Positions 1 to 12,452 of a stretch of DNA of 64,000 nt are shown here, one piece after another. The notes under the pieces were generated by a model that saw only the letters and a list, made by a program, of their open reading frames with translations, did no database searches and had not been told where the DNA came from. The translations under genes and the position numbers were made by a program. The stretch covers positions 1-64,000 of the forward strand of contig MU839107.1 of assembly GCA_030685235.1 (NCBI GenBank). Direction: 5' to 3'. Source of the stretch: Copromyces sp. CBS 386.78 (lineage: Eukaryota; Ascomycota; Sordariomycetes; Sordariales; Sordariaceae). How positions within the stretch are numbered: the first letter of the stretch is position 1; each line of letters opens with the position of its first letter.

Positions 1-105
1 GGCTCAAAAATTTTGGGGTGCATTAGCGCACGGGATGGGCGGGGCGACGGCGGGGCGGCGGTGCGAATAGACTTTGATGGCGGTGCGAAAAGACTCTCTC
101 ATTAG
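1..105. repeat. GC-rich end of a probable DNA transposon
   Basis: A GC-rich patch abuts AT-rich decayed DNA. It contains a 17-base near-identical direct repeat (GGCGGTGCGAATAGACT at 57-73 and GGCGGTGCGAAAAGACT at 79-95) and the word GGGGTGCATTA at 15-25. The same word occurs inside the right arm of the inverted-repeat element at 15221-15657. Closely spaced subterminal direct repeats are typical of transposon ends. The other end lies outside the window or is too mutated to see, so this call is an inference. Confidence 0.35.
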
Positions 106-3100
106 TAAAGTCCGTAATAAAATTCTTTTTAATACTATATTAAAAATATATACTAAAAATCCGTATAGGCGGAATATTAGCCGAAGGGTAGTAAATCGAA
201 CCGTTTAATAACTCTAAGAAAATTATTATACCCTAGTTTATAATTACAATTTATATTTACTATATAATTTTAATTATAATATTATTAATTACTTTATCCG
301 AATTGCTGGGGCTAATAGTTATTTAGATATGCGGGTAAAGGTATTACTATTTAAAATTCCAACGTTATTAAATTTCCTATAAAACCTTTCGAATTTTAGG
401 CAATATATTTAATTAAACGATATAATTACTATTGTCCTAATATTCGGAGATAAAATTGTCCTTACTAATTATTTCTATAATATTATTAAAATAGTCCGGG
501 AAATGGAAATACTATTATAAAGACGTTTCCTATATAAATATTGTAAAGGATTTAATATTATCTAAACGATTAAACGTAGGCGTTACCGAATATATTAATC
601 GGGTAATAATAGGGATCTTTCTAACCGCCTAGAAAATTCTAGAATTAATATTTTTAATAAATTGCCCCTCGTCTAAAATAATATTCTAGAATTTAATATC
701 CTCGACGTAAATTATACCGAAACGTACTATATAAATTTAGAAAGTTTTAATTAATTTAATATATAACGGTTAATAATTAATATATTTTACTCCTATTTAA
801 ATTAATTACCTTTTATTCTTATCGGAGTAAAATATTTATTTAATAGAATTGGTTAAAGTAGCTTTATAATTAATTCTATTACTATTTTCGTTATTTTTAT
901 TATCCGAACCCTTCGAATTATCTGCTTCCAATTTATTATTATTATCGTTTTTTAAATTTTCTTCGTTAGAATCCGGGTTTTCCTTATCCGATTTTAATTC
1001 GTTACTAGCCTGTTTACGCTTACGTTATACTAACTATATTATTAATATTCCGGCTACCTTTAATTATAAATAATATTCGTCGTATTTATAAAGGGAATCC
1101 CTTTTCGGGACGGATATAAAATATTTATTAAAATACTATTTCTTAATAAATGTAATATATATAGTAATAATTACCGTTTAAACAATTTTCGGGTCCTTCT
1201 AATATTTAACGTAGTTCCGTATTAAATTATCGAATATTTTTTAAATAAAGGTCTTACTCTAACGGAAATTATCTTCTCTAACCTATTTTAGGTTCTTATA
1301 CTATATTTATAAATCGAAATTTATAAAGGTCTTTCGTAATTTATTGAAAATCTATATAATTAAATTTAATAAAAGAATAATAAAGTTTAGGAAAGCCTTT
1401 ACGGACTCGTTATAATTATATTTAACTTTAAACCTCAAATATTCTATTTAGAATATTATCCTATACATTAAGGTTTTACCCGTTCCGACCTTACTTATTA
1501 ATATCGCCCCCCTTAATAAAGAATATAGTATATAGTAAATAATATATAAATTTATTAACCAGTTAATATAACTTAGATTTTATTTTAATTAAAGTAGCTA
1601 AATTAATTATAGTCGGAATAAAATAAATTTACTAGTAATTTAATAAAAAAGGAGGCTCCATTAATTCGGCTTATTAATATTTTAATTAACCTAATTATAT
1701 TTAGATTTAAACGTTAAGTAATTAAATATAATTAGTATTTCGTCTTTAATTTAATAATCGGCGATTGCCCTCCCGAAAGCCCGAATACTACATATAATAA
1801 AATTAACGTCCGTTAAAAGATTTTTAAGTAAATAGCGCTTCGAAATAAGGTTTTTAATAGTAGTACTATTTTTAATTTCGCTTTCGACATATATACGGGT
1901 AGCCTCCTATATCTCCCTAATATTTTATATAAATTACGTAATTCTTTCTACTATAATAGAACTTATTAATACGAATTTAGCGGTTTTTACGCTCCCTTCG
2001 GTATAAAATAAAGGAAATACCTTATTACTAATATATAATAAAATAATCTTAATAAGTGCCTATATAAATTATAAGCGGGCTAATAACCTTAAAAAAAAGG
2101 GGTAATCTAAATATAAAGCTAAATCCTATCCGAAATCTATATAATTATATTCTTATATAATATTCTATAATACCGAATTATATTTAATACTAACCAAACT
2201 ATAATATAAAATAACTAATATAATAAATATATTATAATTATAAATTCTCCTAGCCCAATTATTAAAATAGCCGAACTTCTTCAACTCGTCTTCGCTTAAA
2301 GGTTAGAAATAATATTCTACTATTTAGAAGCCTAATACCTTATTTAAAAGTTAAATACCCTTTATAATTAATTAATTATAGGCGAAACTTTTATATATTT
2401 CCGTTAAAACGAAAATAATATTTACTTATATTACGAATATATATAGCCCGCGGATAATCGAAGCGGCGGCTCTAAATTAATAGATTGAATTTATTGTAAC
2501 ATAATTATCTCTCTTCTTAAAGAAGAAAGAAAAAGCTTAGAAAATTCTAAACTAATTATTAATATAATAATTATTAATTATATAAATATTACCGGAATTA
2601 TATCGCTACTAGTATTTTAATTCTCCGGTATAGCGGGGTCGAATAGAAACTTTTTATAAAGTAATATATATATTAATAATAATAATCTCTTTAAAGTAAA
2701 TATTATTTAAGGCTTTACTAACCGGGGGGGTAATAAAGTCCCTATTACGTATAGCAATAATTTAAATTAGGAATTCTTTAATAGGCGTAATAAATATTAC
2801 TATTATAATTCGACCGATTTTAAAATTATTAAAATTTATTAAAACCTACTTATATAAAGGGAGGAAGGCTAAGAAGTTAACCTTTACCCAATCTTTATTA
2901 ACCTTCTTCAAATTGGCTAAGGGACCGAACTAATTAACTACTATATTCGGTCAATAAATATCTATTATATAATATATTATAAAAGTATTTATAAGTTAGG
3001 TAATTTTTATATATTATTTTATTCTAATTAAAATAATTGGGGGTTGTAAATTATTATTTAGTAGAACCGGTATATATTTTACTCTAATAAGAATCGGTAT

Positions 3101-6100
3101 AATAATTCTTATTAAAGTAAAATATATATTAATTCGAATATATAAATATAAAACTTATAATTATAATTAAAGTATTAATAAAAATCATCGAATATACTAT
3201 AGCCTAATAGGGCGGCTACTTTTAATCTATTAAGTTTCGACTTAATAAACAAACTATACGCCAAAGTTTAGCCGGTTAATATAAATTTATAAAACTTCGT
3301 AAACGCTTCTTCTAATAATTTCTTCCGCGAAGTCGGCTCGCGCTCTACGAACGCGTAATCACTATTAAATACTTATATTAAAATAGCTAGGATCTTATTA
3401 TATATATTATTTAGGTTATAAAACCCGGTATTTACTGGGTAGCCGCGTATAATTAACGTCGTATTATTATTAACGGCGTTTTCGGTCGAATACGCTATAA
3501 TATCTTTATATTACTTAAAGGGCGGGTATTATAGTCGTTACAACCTATCGATTATAATAAGGTTACCGATATATAACGTCTCCACTTCCCTATTAAGTAC
3601 GCAATTCTTATCTACCACTATTTTATATAGCGGTATTATATATCGATTTTACTCTAATAAAAGTCGTTAATTAGCGATTTACTTAAATTAGAATAATATT
3701 GAATTTATTCTAATAGAAATCGTTAATTAGCAATTTATTTAAATTAAAATAACCGGGCAATTAAATAGCAATTTAATTAAAGGAATAGGAAGGAATAAAA
3801 ATTAATTAAAAGAAGGAAGCGAAGAAGGGGTAGGAAAGAAATACTACGAATTATACTAACCCGATTTAAATAGTACTTATTATAAATTAGAATAAATCCT
3901 TACTACTAGCTATAGCCTAGGTAATAAAGTATTTAACGGCCCAATAAAACTATTTAAATAGGTCTTAATTTGCCTATTATTTATAATTAGCTAATAGGTA
4001 ATTTTATAATAAATTATATTAAATAGATTAAAATAACGCTAATTATTTAAAATAGAATAGGTCTTCGTTACTAATTATAAATTAAATAATAATATATTTA
4101 ATAAAATAATAAATAAATTAAAGTAAACCCTTATATATTTACCGTATAAAATTAATTTAAATTAAAATAAATATTACTACGAATATATTAGGTTTAATAT
4201 TCGAAATTACAACGACGAGCTATAAAATAATTAAATAATTCTAATAAAAGTAAAATATAATGGTTTAAACGGCCTATAGGGCTAATATAGAATAGGTTAT
4301 ACCTATATATTTACCGACGGGAAGACCCGTAAAAAGCGCTATATAATAAGCATTAAAAAATAGGGCGAACGGACTAGTCTAAATACGGCTTAAAACCGTT
4401 ATTAATTAAATTATCCTACTATTATAGGGCTACCGCCTAGAAATTACAATTTAAAAAAAGAATTAAAACGAATTATAACCTTTAATATAAATATATATAA
4501 ACGAGCGATTACCCCCCCCCCCCCCTCATGTACGAATACTTATATATTACTCTTTATAAGTATTTTGCGCCGGTATAAAAATACTACTTACTATCTTTAT
4601 ATATTAATATTATTATTGCTTTCGTTTCCGGAATTAAGGGTATTAAATATTCTAATAATTATAATCGGGTTATCTTCCTCGTAATTAAAGAGACCGAAAT
4701 ATTCTTAATCTTCCTTACACTCCGGCCGTACCTCTTTACTATTAAATTATTAGAGAGTACCCGAAAATAATTTATATAAATTATTATATTATAAATCGGG
4801 TACGTTAAAATCGGCAGGGTTTAAAGGGCTACAACGCCGCTGTACAAACCCGTTCTTATATATAGTATATATATAATAAATAATATTTATATTAATCGAC
4901 GGATTAATATACTTATTACTATTAAGTCGCCCGAATTCCAATTCAACTACTTTATAAATAACTATAATAAGGGGATTAATAACCGATATCTCTATAAAAG
5001 TAAATTTTATATTATACGTAGAATTTTTATTATATTCAATATTAAAGGTAAAAGAACAATTAATATATTTTAACGTTAAATCTATCTCCTTCTATTTATT
5101 ATTAATAATAATATATTGTATTAGCTTAAACTTTAAAATAATTTTAGACAATTTGCGATCCGTAACTTCCGGACGTAGGAGGTAAAAGAAATATAGTATT
5201 TCGGGCCTATAATTCGTATTCTTTCTACTATAGAAGAAGAATAGTAAATAATTAACGATTTATCGGAATATATTATAATTACCGAATTAAATAGCGCAAA
5301 TAAGAATAATCAGAACCCGGACGATATATAAATACCGATAAATACTATAGAATTGTAAATTAATATTACTACCGGTAATATCGGCACTATAATTACTAAT
5401 ATATCCTTCTAAAGTAAATACCTTATTATATATATTATTAAATTATATAGAAATATAAGCGGGGTTAGTAATTTAAATAGCGGCCGTAATTACTACTTTT
5501 ATATTTTTGTAATTAAGAGTAGTAGAGTCTAAAAAACCCCTATTTATAAAATTTTAAATAAAGAAGGCGAAGATTTTAAAATAAAATATATTATAAAGAA
5601 ATTATAATTTATAATAAAATTCGGTTTTCTATAATTTTATCTTCTTCGCCCGCCTAAAGCCGTAAGTATCCTATTTTATAAAAGGTTAAAAATACTAAAA
5701 TATTAAATTAATAAAGTTAAATTTAATATAAAAAAAAGTAGGGATAGAAATTATTTACTATTTATAATTGTATTCGGACTATACTTCTAATTATATTAAA
5801 ATAATCTTCCGAATATACAATATTGTTTTTTAATTGCTATAAATAAAGAAAAGCCTATCGCCGAATTATTTTTATTTTATATTTAGAAAGTCGAAAAATA
5901 ATTTATTATAAAGGTAGTAAATACTAATAAATTTACCTTTATTTTTATCAAAGGCGGGGGTTTAGAAAATAAAGTTTTTAAATATTTAATATTATTATAC
6001 TTTAGGAAAGGGATAAGCAGTAAAATTATTCTAATTAATAATTAGAAATAAGGATTATAATTTTAATACTATAAGCGAATTAATAGTAAAACGAAACGTA

Positions 6101-7690
6101 CGTAGCGTCGGGGCGAATAAAGGAATAACTTAAGCCTTTTAAAATAGAATAATAAATTAGAATTAATATAATCGGAATAGTCCGGGGATATTAAAATTAT
6201 TTATTAATAAATAAATTATAAAATTGTGTATAATATCCTATCGATTAATATTAAGACTCTATATAATATCGAAATAATTATAATTATTATAGATAATAAT
6301 AAGACTAGGATTAGATATAATACGTTTAAAATTTTACTAAGAATATTAATTTAATTATAATAAATATTTAAAGTCCGAACTAATTATTATAATCATTGTA
6401 AATATTTTAATAATTATAATCGTCTTATTATATGAAATATAAATGCTAAATTTAGTTAATATATTTTAAATACGCTTCGTAACACTATTTATATATAAGT
6501 AAAGGCCTATAATTTAGGAAAAGAAATCCGAATTATAAAGGGCGTAAATATTTATAAGAATTATAAAAATTATATAAATGTAAAGTGAAATAAATTCGTT
6601 ATAACGAATTCGCAATTTATATTTTAATTATTAAGTACGCTAATATAATATTAAACTTTTAAAGAGTGAATATAATTAAAGGGCGCGTAATTAAAGTTAT
6701 ATCGTATTTTATTGTACGATATTTAAAATCTATTATATATTATATAAATCTTTAATATTATATAGTATATCGCCCCTAACTATAGAAGAAATACTAAATT
6801 TCGCGAATAACGAGAAAAATTCAAAATTACTAGGCTACAAATCTATAATTTTAATATTTTTAGGTTCGGGATATTACAATTCCAGGTTTCTAAATTAGGA
6901 ATTAAAGTTAATAAATTTAAGGTTAGTATTTCTAAATTTATTTTTATTATTCATTTATTTAAAATTATATTTTCGGAAGAAAAATATTAATTCCCAACTA
7001 AATTCCCAATTAAGAATCTCTACGTCGTACGAATTACTCTTATTTTTAAATTGGATAATAATACTTTAACGAAAGAGAATTTCGTATACGTCTTTATTAT
7101 ATAAAGAATTAATAAATTCTTTAATATAAATTTTAAATAACTAATTATTATTTCGAATCACCTTTACCTAATTATAAATAAATTACTTTAATATTCCCCT
7201 TTTAAAATAAAAGCGAAACTAATATTCTTTAATTTTATAAATTAAAGATTAATTAAGGTTATAATTATATTCTAATAATTTAGGAATAATTAATAAAATA
7301 TATAGAATAGGGGTAAAGGTCGAATTAGAGGTATCGAAATTCGGAATAGGCGAATAGCGAATAGGATTAGTTTTAAAATTAATTAATTCGGATATAAAGT
7401 TAAGCAAATTAAGTATAAACGTAAATTAATTATTAGGTAGAAGTAGAAGGGGCATTTTGTAAAACGAAGGTTCTATTATATTAGGTAGGTCGAATAAATC
7501 AGATATTATTACCCGAATATATTTTATTTTAATTAAAGTTATTTATTAAGTAAATAATTAATTATAATAAGGGCGGTTAATTTTATTTTAATTAAAATAG
7601 ATTTAAAGGTTATACTCGGATTAAAGTAAAATCCTCCTATAATTTTTTTATTACTTTATAATTAACGGTCAAAAAACGCAAAACCCGCTT
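106..7690. repeat. RIP-mutated, AT-rich repeat block
   Basis: The block is dominated by A and T, packed with TAA/TAG in all frames, and visibly poor in CA and TG dinucleotides, the signature of RIP acting on duplicated sequence. No reading frame survives. Traces of former coding are visible. On the minus strand, about 1110-880 still reads as a charged Lys/Glu/Asn/Asp stretch and about 2000-1750 as a run with few stops. On the plus strand near 6385-6430 a Cys/His-poor echo of a gag-type zinc knuckle may be present. None can be assigned to a family with confidence, so several nested elements are likely. A run of 14 C at 4512-4525 survives. Confidence 0.8.
3072..3127. repeat. Near-perfect palindrome, one of a recurring set
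   Basis: Left arm 3072-3094 and right arm 3105-3127 are complementary over 23 bases with one mismatch, separated by a 10-base loop. The core (TTTTACTCTAATAAGAAT and its complement) recurs in single or paired form near 782-835, 1577-1625, 3018-3040, 3652-3760, 4245-4256 and 7518-7635. The set may be a short palindromic mobile element or the tips of larger elements lying head to head. Confidence 0.55.
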
Positions 7691-7960
7691 AGACCTACTA
7701 CTATAGAAAATAGTAGGTAGGGTCGCGAGTGGGGTTTCGGAGGCCCAGCTGAGTCTAATTGAGACTAGAGTTCAGCTAAGTTTTGAAATTTCCTGATTGG
7801 GACGATGGGCTCCGCAATTAATTGCACATTAGCCTATTATAGACAGAACCGCCGCTCCTTCCAGTTTCGTCGCTTCGGTGGGCTTACGGACTACGACCTT
7901 TAGTGTGCCATGACACCTTTGGTGAGCCCGACCTCAGCGCCTCCACGGTGGAAGGATGGG
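7691..7960. other. GC-normal island 1 inside the RIP block
   Basis: Base composition switches to ordinary for about 270 bases and back again. No ORF of note, tRNA or rRNA is visible. It could be a short later insertion, below the length RIP detects, or a unique remnant trapped between repeats. Confidence 0.45.
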
Positions 7961-8311
7961 CGTTTCAATAAATCGAATATATCAGGGGAAGAAGAGGAAT
8001 TTAGAATACGAAATTTATAAGCGGGTTTAAAGAATTTATAAGGGTTTTTAAAGGAACCTCCGTTAATATTACTAATATAGAAGTCGTCGGATTTTTAGGA
8101 TATAATTTTAAATTTAAAGGATAAGGAAGAAGGGTATTTATTAACCCTTTTTAAAAGCTTAATTACATTCTTAATAACCGACTTCTTTTAATTTAATAAA
8201 GATTTATAGCCAACTATAAATTAATATTTTATATAGGTTATATCCTTTATATTTGTACAGGGGAGTAGACTAGTAAGTATTTAAGGAAATAAAATTATAA
8301 ATTAAACTTTC

Positions 8312-8577
8312 TTGGAAAAGATAAGAGAGAGGAGGATTAAAGTCGACCCCGGCTGTAACGGGTCTGCAAGAGTAAGGCACAGCGAGCAGTCGTGTAAGGT
8401 TGAAAAGGCTATATTTAACAAGGAGAGAAAAGGAAGACTGCGCAGAAGGCGCAGTCTGGAAAGGGTTTTGTGCACCGTGGTGCCAAGGCCGGAGTATCCG
8501 GACCAGAGCCCTCGCAGGCAGGCTTTACAGACCTGGCATCTGCTAGGTCTAACCTCTAGGCTCTAGCCCCATGACAC
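8312..8577. other. GC-normal island 2 with hairpin
   Basis: A second unmutated island sits just upstream of the copia relic. It holds a perfect 8-bp hairpin (GACTGCGC at 8436-8443, GCGCAGTC at 8449-8456). Near its two edges the word AAGTCGA occurs in direct orientation (about 8340 and 8591), which could be a target-site duplication of a late insertion. The 84-codon open frame inside shows no recognisable protein features, and I do not call it a gene. Confidence 0.4.
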
Positions 8578-8589
8578 CGGCTATAATTT

Positions 8590-10230
8590 TAAGTCGAAGA
8601 TGACGAAGGAATTTATATATCGCTATAAAATAAAAAGTATATTAAAAACCCTCTATTAGTCTAATTTTCTACCCCTTTTTAATAATTATAAATAATTTAA
8701 TTCTTATTCCTTTAAAAAATTCTTTAAAGATATAGAGAAAGAATATTTGGATAAATATAGGGATTTTAAATTTTGGAAATATGTTAGCGCCGAAGAATTT
8801 AGAAATAACGAAATATTCGGCTTAATATAAATATATATTTATAAATTCGATTAAAACGGCCGTTTCTTTAAATATAAAGTACATTTAATTATATATAAAG
8901 ATTAGTAATTTATGGATAGCGTACGAAAAATATATATAATAATTTTAGTAATTAGATTATTTTATATTTTAATAGTAATAACGGTTTATTTTAATTTCGA
9001 TTTAACTTAATATAATATAAAGAATGCGTTTATAAACGTATTATTCAATAAGTTAATATATATAAAACTTCCCCCTAATTATATAAGGAAAGGCTAAGTA
9101 TTCCGGCTACTATAGGCGTTATATAGTCTATAGAGATTTCTTTTCTTTTAATAGTAAGAATTTACTAGAATCCTAATTACTATAGGTATAAATTTTCTCC
9201 TTATAGAATTTAATATCCTTATTAAGAATAATATTTTCTTATTCTTTTATATTAATAATATTATTATTATTTATAAGTATAGGGATTAGGAGATTGCTAT
9301 TACTAAGGGGGTGGTAATTATTTTAGAGAAGAAATATTAGTTAACCGGCAGAAATCCGCTAAAGTAATTTTTAAGTATCGAAATTATTCGAGATTGCGAA
9401 AAAAGGTTAATTTGGCTCTTTTAGTGTAAATATATTTAAAAGATCGCCGATAAGGTAAAACGAATTAAGAAATTGTATATAATTCTAATAATTAAAGAGG
9501 AATTATTCCCTTATTAAAATAGTATTATACTATATAAAATTGTTGTATACTAAGTAAAAATCGGTTTTATTTTCTATATTACTATTATATTACGACTAAA
9601 CGTCGCTTTCCCAATCTTTAAATTCGTTCGGTTTAATTTTAATTTTAATTTTATTTATTATATAGTAGTAGATCGGATAATCTTCTAGTTTCTTATAATT
9701 TAAGATTTCACCTTTTAATTAAATAGTAAAGACTATTGGGACTTCTATATTATAATTAACTCTTTATTTATAGATAATTCCCTTAATTGTAAGAGTTTAT
9801 AGGCGTTCGTAATATAGTTATTAAGCAGTATTATCGATTGGCGTACTAATAAGTAAAATATTATTATAACTTTATTAATAGAAATTAAATTACTATTTTT
9901 AAATTAAAGTATTAAGAAGGCGATTTACGTTTACCGCTTATTTAATAAATTTATATTAGGTTTTTTAAATTAGGAGGGGACTTTTATAGGGTACGATAAT
10001 AAGTAAATAATCCGCTTTATTATAAAGGAAGGAGTATAATTCGTTACGAAGTTTAAATACGTAGATATATATAAATATTAGTTAAAGTAGGTATAAGAGA
10101 GGAAATTAATTAATATAGTATATATATCAATTAAAGAGTAGATTGTTAATAAGTTTACGAAGATCTTCCTTCTTGTAGTTTATTTAACTTCGTTAGAATA
10201 ATTGGGATTTATAGAATTATAGCGGCTACC
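8590..10230 (+). mobile_element. Ty1/copia retrotransposon relic (reverse transcriptase-RNase H)
   Basis: Many in-frame stops remain, but one frame, unbroken by indels from at least 8999 to 10160, follows the order of a copia polyprotein end. At about 9014-9034 is the DVKNAF block (now NIKNAF). At 9248-9259 the catalytic YVDD box has become YINN, as expected from G-to-A changes. Around 9730-9900 is the RNase H region, with an IDWR-K motif near 9824-9856. At 10142-10159 is the ADGFTK-type tail (now IVNKFTK). The relic is inactive. Differences are transitions only, so the decay is RIP rather than random erosion. The upstream gag, protease and integrase parts are not identifiable with confidence. 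A G-rich tract at about 10485-10493 could be the polypurine tract. Confidence 0.85.
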
Positions 10231-10680
10231 GATTTAATTACGGGAGTTTAATAATAGAAATATTATTATAGGGCGCCCTAAAAGTATAGAAGATTTTAGT
10301 AAGGAGGATACAAACAACGAAACAGCGAATATATTTATTAATAGTTCTTACGAATAATAATTTAAAAATTATTATAATAAAGAATAATTAGGAATTATAT
10401 TTAGGAATAATATTATTTCTGGCTAGTTTTGGAAGGATTTTAAGGTATTTTTAAGTAGATCTAGTACGGTTTGTACGCTAGATCTAAGGGGGTATATTAA
10501 ACGGTAGGGGATATGTACGTACATAGTTACGAGATTTCGGAGGAGCGGATTAGCTACGGGATTTATATTAGATGCCAGATATCGAGCCAGGTGCAGATTA
10601 GCACAACAGAACACACAATACAGCCACGTTGAACCCCCTACTTTCAGACCCATATTATTACACAGGGCCGTGCCGTCTCC
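10231..10680. other. Edge of RIP block, possible 3' LTR remnant
   Basis: AT-richness fades gradually here. After the candidate polypurine tract (about 10485-10493) an LTR would begin, but I find no matching 5' copy. An imperfect palindrome built on AGATCTAG/CTAGATCT lies at 10454-10487. Confidence 0.3.
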
Positions 10681-11979
10681 TGTTCATTCTATTGGTTGCT
10701 TTCCCGCGACAAACGCTTTCATGATTGACGTCGAGCGGTTGTTGGTCTATCCAACAGGCATCATCAAACCGATTCCAGATCGAAAATCACGATATTGCAT
10801 AATTCATAGCGGCAAATAATAGCTTCGAGTAGTACAATCTGGACGCCTTCTTCTTTGTCCCTCGTCTTACAACCCCAAACGTCGGAGCAGAGAAGGCGTT
10901 CCCCGCAGACCACATCGGTGGAGAACATTCATCCATCACCGCATCAGTTCCTGCGTGGAAGTAAAAGCTTGACAAAAGCTTGACTGATTTGAAAAATGGA
11001 CCATCGATCCCAATCTTTCCTAGCGGTCAAGGGTTTGGCGAATAGTCACTACCAAAACAGTCATTCAAACCGCAGATAGGTCATGCATGCGTCATGCTTA
11101 CGACGCACAGACCACAAATGAGAACCTCGATGGCCAACCTGTGTTTGGGGTTCGGAGGAGACCCAGACCATGGCAATGGAATCTTTTGGCGAAAAGGAGG
11201 GAGCTTTTTAAAAAGGCACAAATGCGCCGGTTCGACATCGGAACAAATATTCCCTGGCTTTGGTCTTTCGCTCCACTGTCCTATATGCATTTGGTGATCC
11301 CCTTCCCAGAACCGCGTGTTTTGTGGCCGAGTGAACAAGAGGTTACTTTGTACATTCATTACTCGGGATTGGCGGCACAGCTAGCTGAATTGATGGACGA
11401 CGATCCACTTCACGTCAACTTTCCAAAGGCTGAGAAGTCGACATTCCCGGAGCCGCATGCCGTATTGACAGGATGTAAATATGCCAGAGATGCAGCCAAT
11501 CCGGTTCGTTGGCGCTCCTTCCTTCCCTCCTTCCTTCCCTCCACCAAGCCGGAAGCTGGGCCAACCAACAAGGTCAAGGTGAATGGAAAGAGTGAGGTGG
11601 TATCAGCAGCCGGTCCAGTCACGGCCCTTTTGGCCATCAAGGTTCTCAAGCAAAACATCCCAGTCTGCCCGTTAAGGTACAAACAGAAACACGAGCGAGC
11701 GAGTGGAAGCACCTGAGATAATAACCTTGCGCCTAATATCTTAAAGGTCGAAAAATCAAATATGGAAAATTCTGCCATTCACTTCCTCATCCGATATTCG
11801 GTTGCCGTCGCAGATATTTCCCTTTCCTTCCCTTTGCCGGTAAATACTTAAAGTTCAGGTTACCGTCACTCCATTCGTTTCGTTCATGTTCTTGTGCCAT
11901 CAGTCCACAATCCACACAGGCGGCTGATTGCAGCATAGTTCGGACGACAAGACGCATTTCTGGAAATCTGCCTGGTTCC
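10681..11979. other. Intergenic, no convincing gene
   Basis: Normal base composition. A 209-codon open frame runs 11087-11716 on the plus strand, but equally open frames lie opposite it and it has no recognisable domain. A CTTCCTTCC-type short repeat lies near 11518-11542. Confidence 0.4.
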
Positions 11980-12005
11980 TTTTTTTTTTTTTTTTTTTTT
12001 TTTTT
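11980..12005. repeat. Poly-T tract upstream of tzn-1
   Basis: An uninterrupted run of 26 T lies about 450 bases before the zinc transporter start. Long dA:dT tracts of this kind are typical nucleosome-depleting promoter elements in fungi, so it may mark the core promoter. The regulatory role is inferred. Confidence 0.5.
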
Positions 12006-12208
12006 CCACGCTGCAGATTCTACTGTCTATAAAATCCCACACAAACTCTATTTTTTCTTCTGGAAGCAATTCCAGCTTTTTTCCTTTCCCCCACCAACAG
12101 ATTCCACTCGGTCGCGTAGTTGACAACACAAGCGCGGAGGTCATCAAGCTTCCTTAAGCTGTTAGTCTACTCCACCACCACCAAAACAACAAGTGCCACG
12201 TCGCTCAG

Positions 12209-12439
12209 GTACGTCGTTCATCCATCGTCCACTCACCTCACTCACTCCTTCCGACTTTGCACGTCGGACAGAGTTCCCCCCTCCCGTTGTGCAGTCAGCT
12301 CGACGCACTACGCAGTACTGCTCACGTTTTGCGCGACCTTACATCATCTCTTCAACGCATCATCACCTTGAACGTTCTCTCTCACCTAAAACCTCATCAT
12401 CCTTTCTCCTCGTCAACGCCATCTGACGAGTTATCATAG
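12209..12439 (+). other. Probable 5' UTR intron of tzn-1
   Basis: A GTACGT donor at 12209 and a TAG acceptor ending at 12439, with CTGAC as a possible branch site about 12 bases earlier, bracket a CT-rich 231-base stretch directly before the start codon. The upstream leader is pyrimidine-rich, like many Neurospora 5' UTRs. Confidence 0.5.
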
Positions 12440-12452
12440 GTTATCTCGAAAC

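Noticed and set aside
11087..11716. A 209-codon plus-strand open frame
   Set aside because: Two other frames over the same bases are equally open, and there is no domain, leader or codon pattern in its favour.
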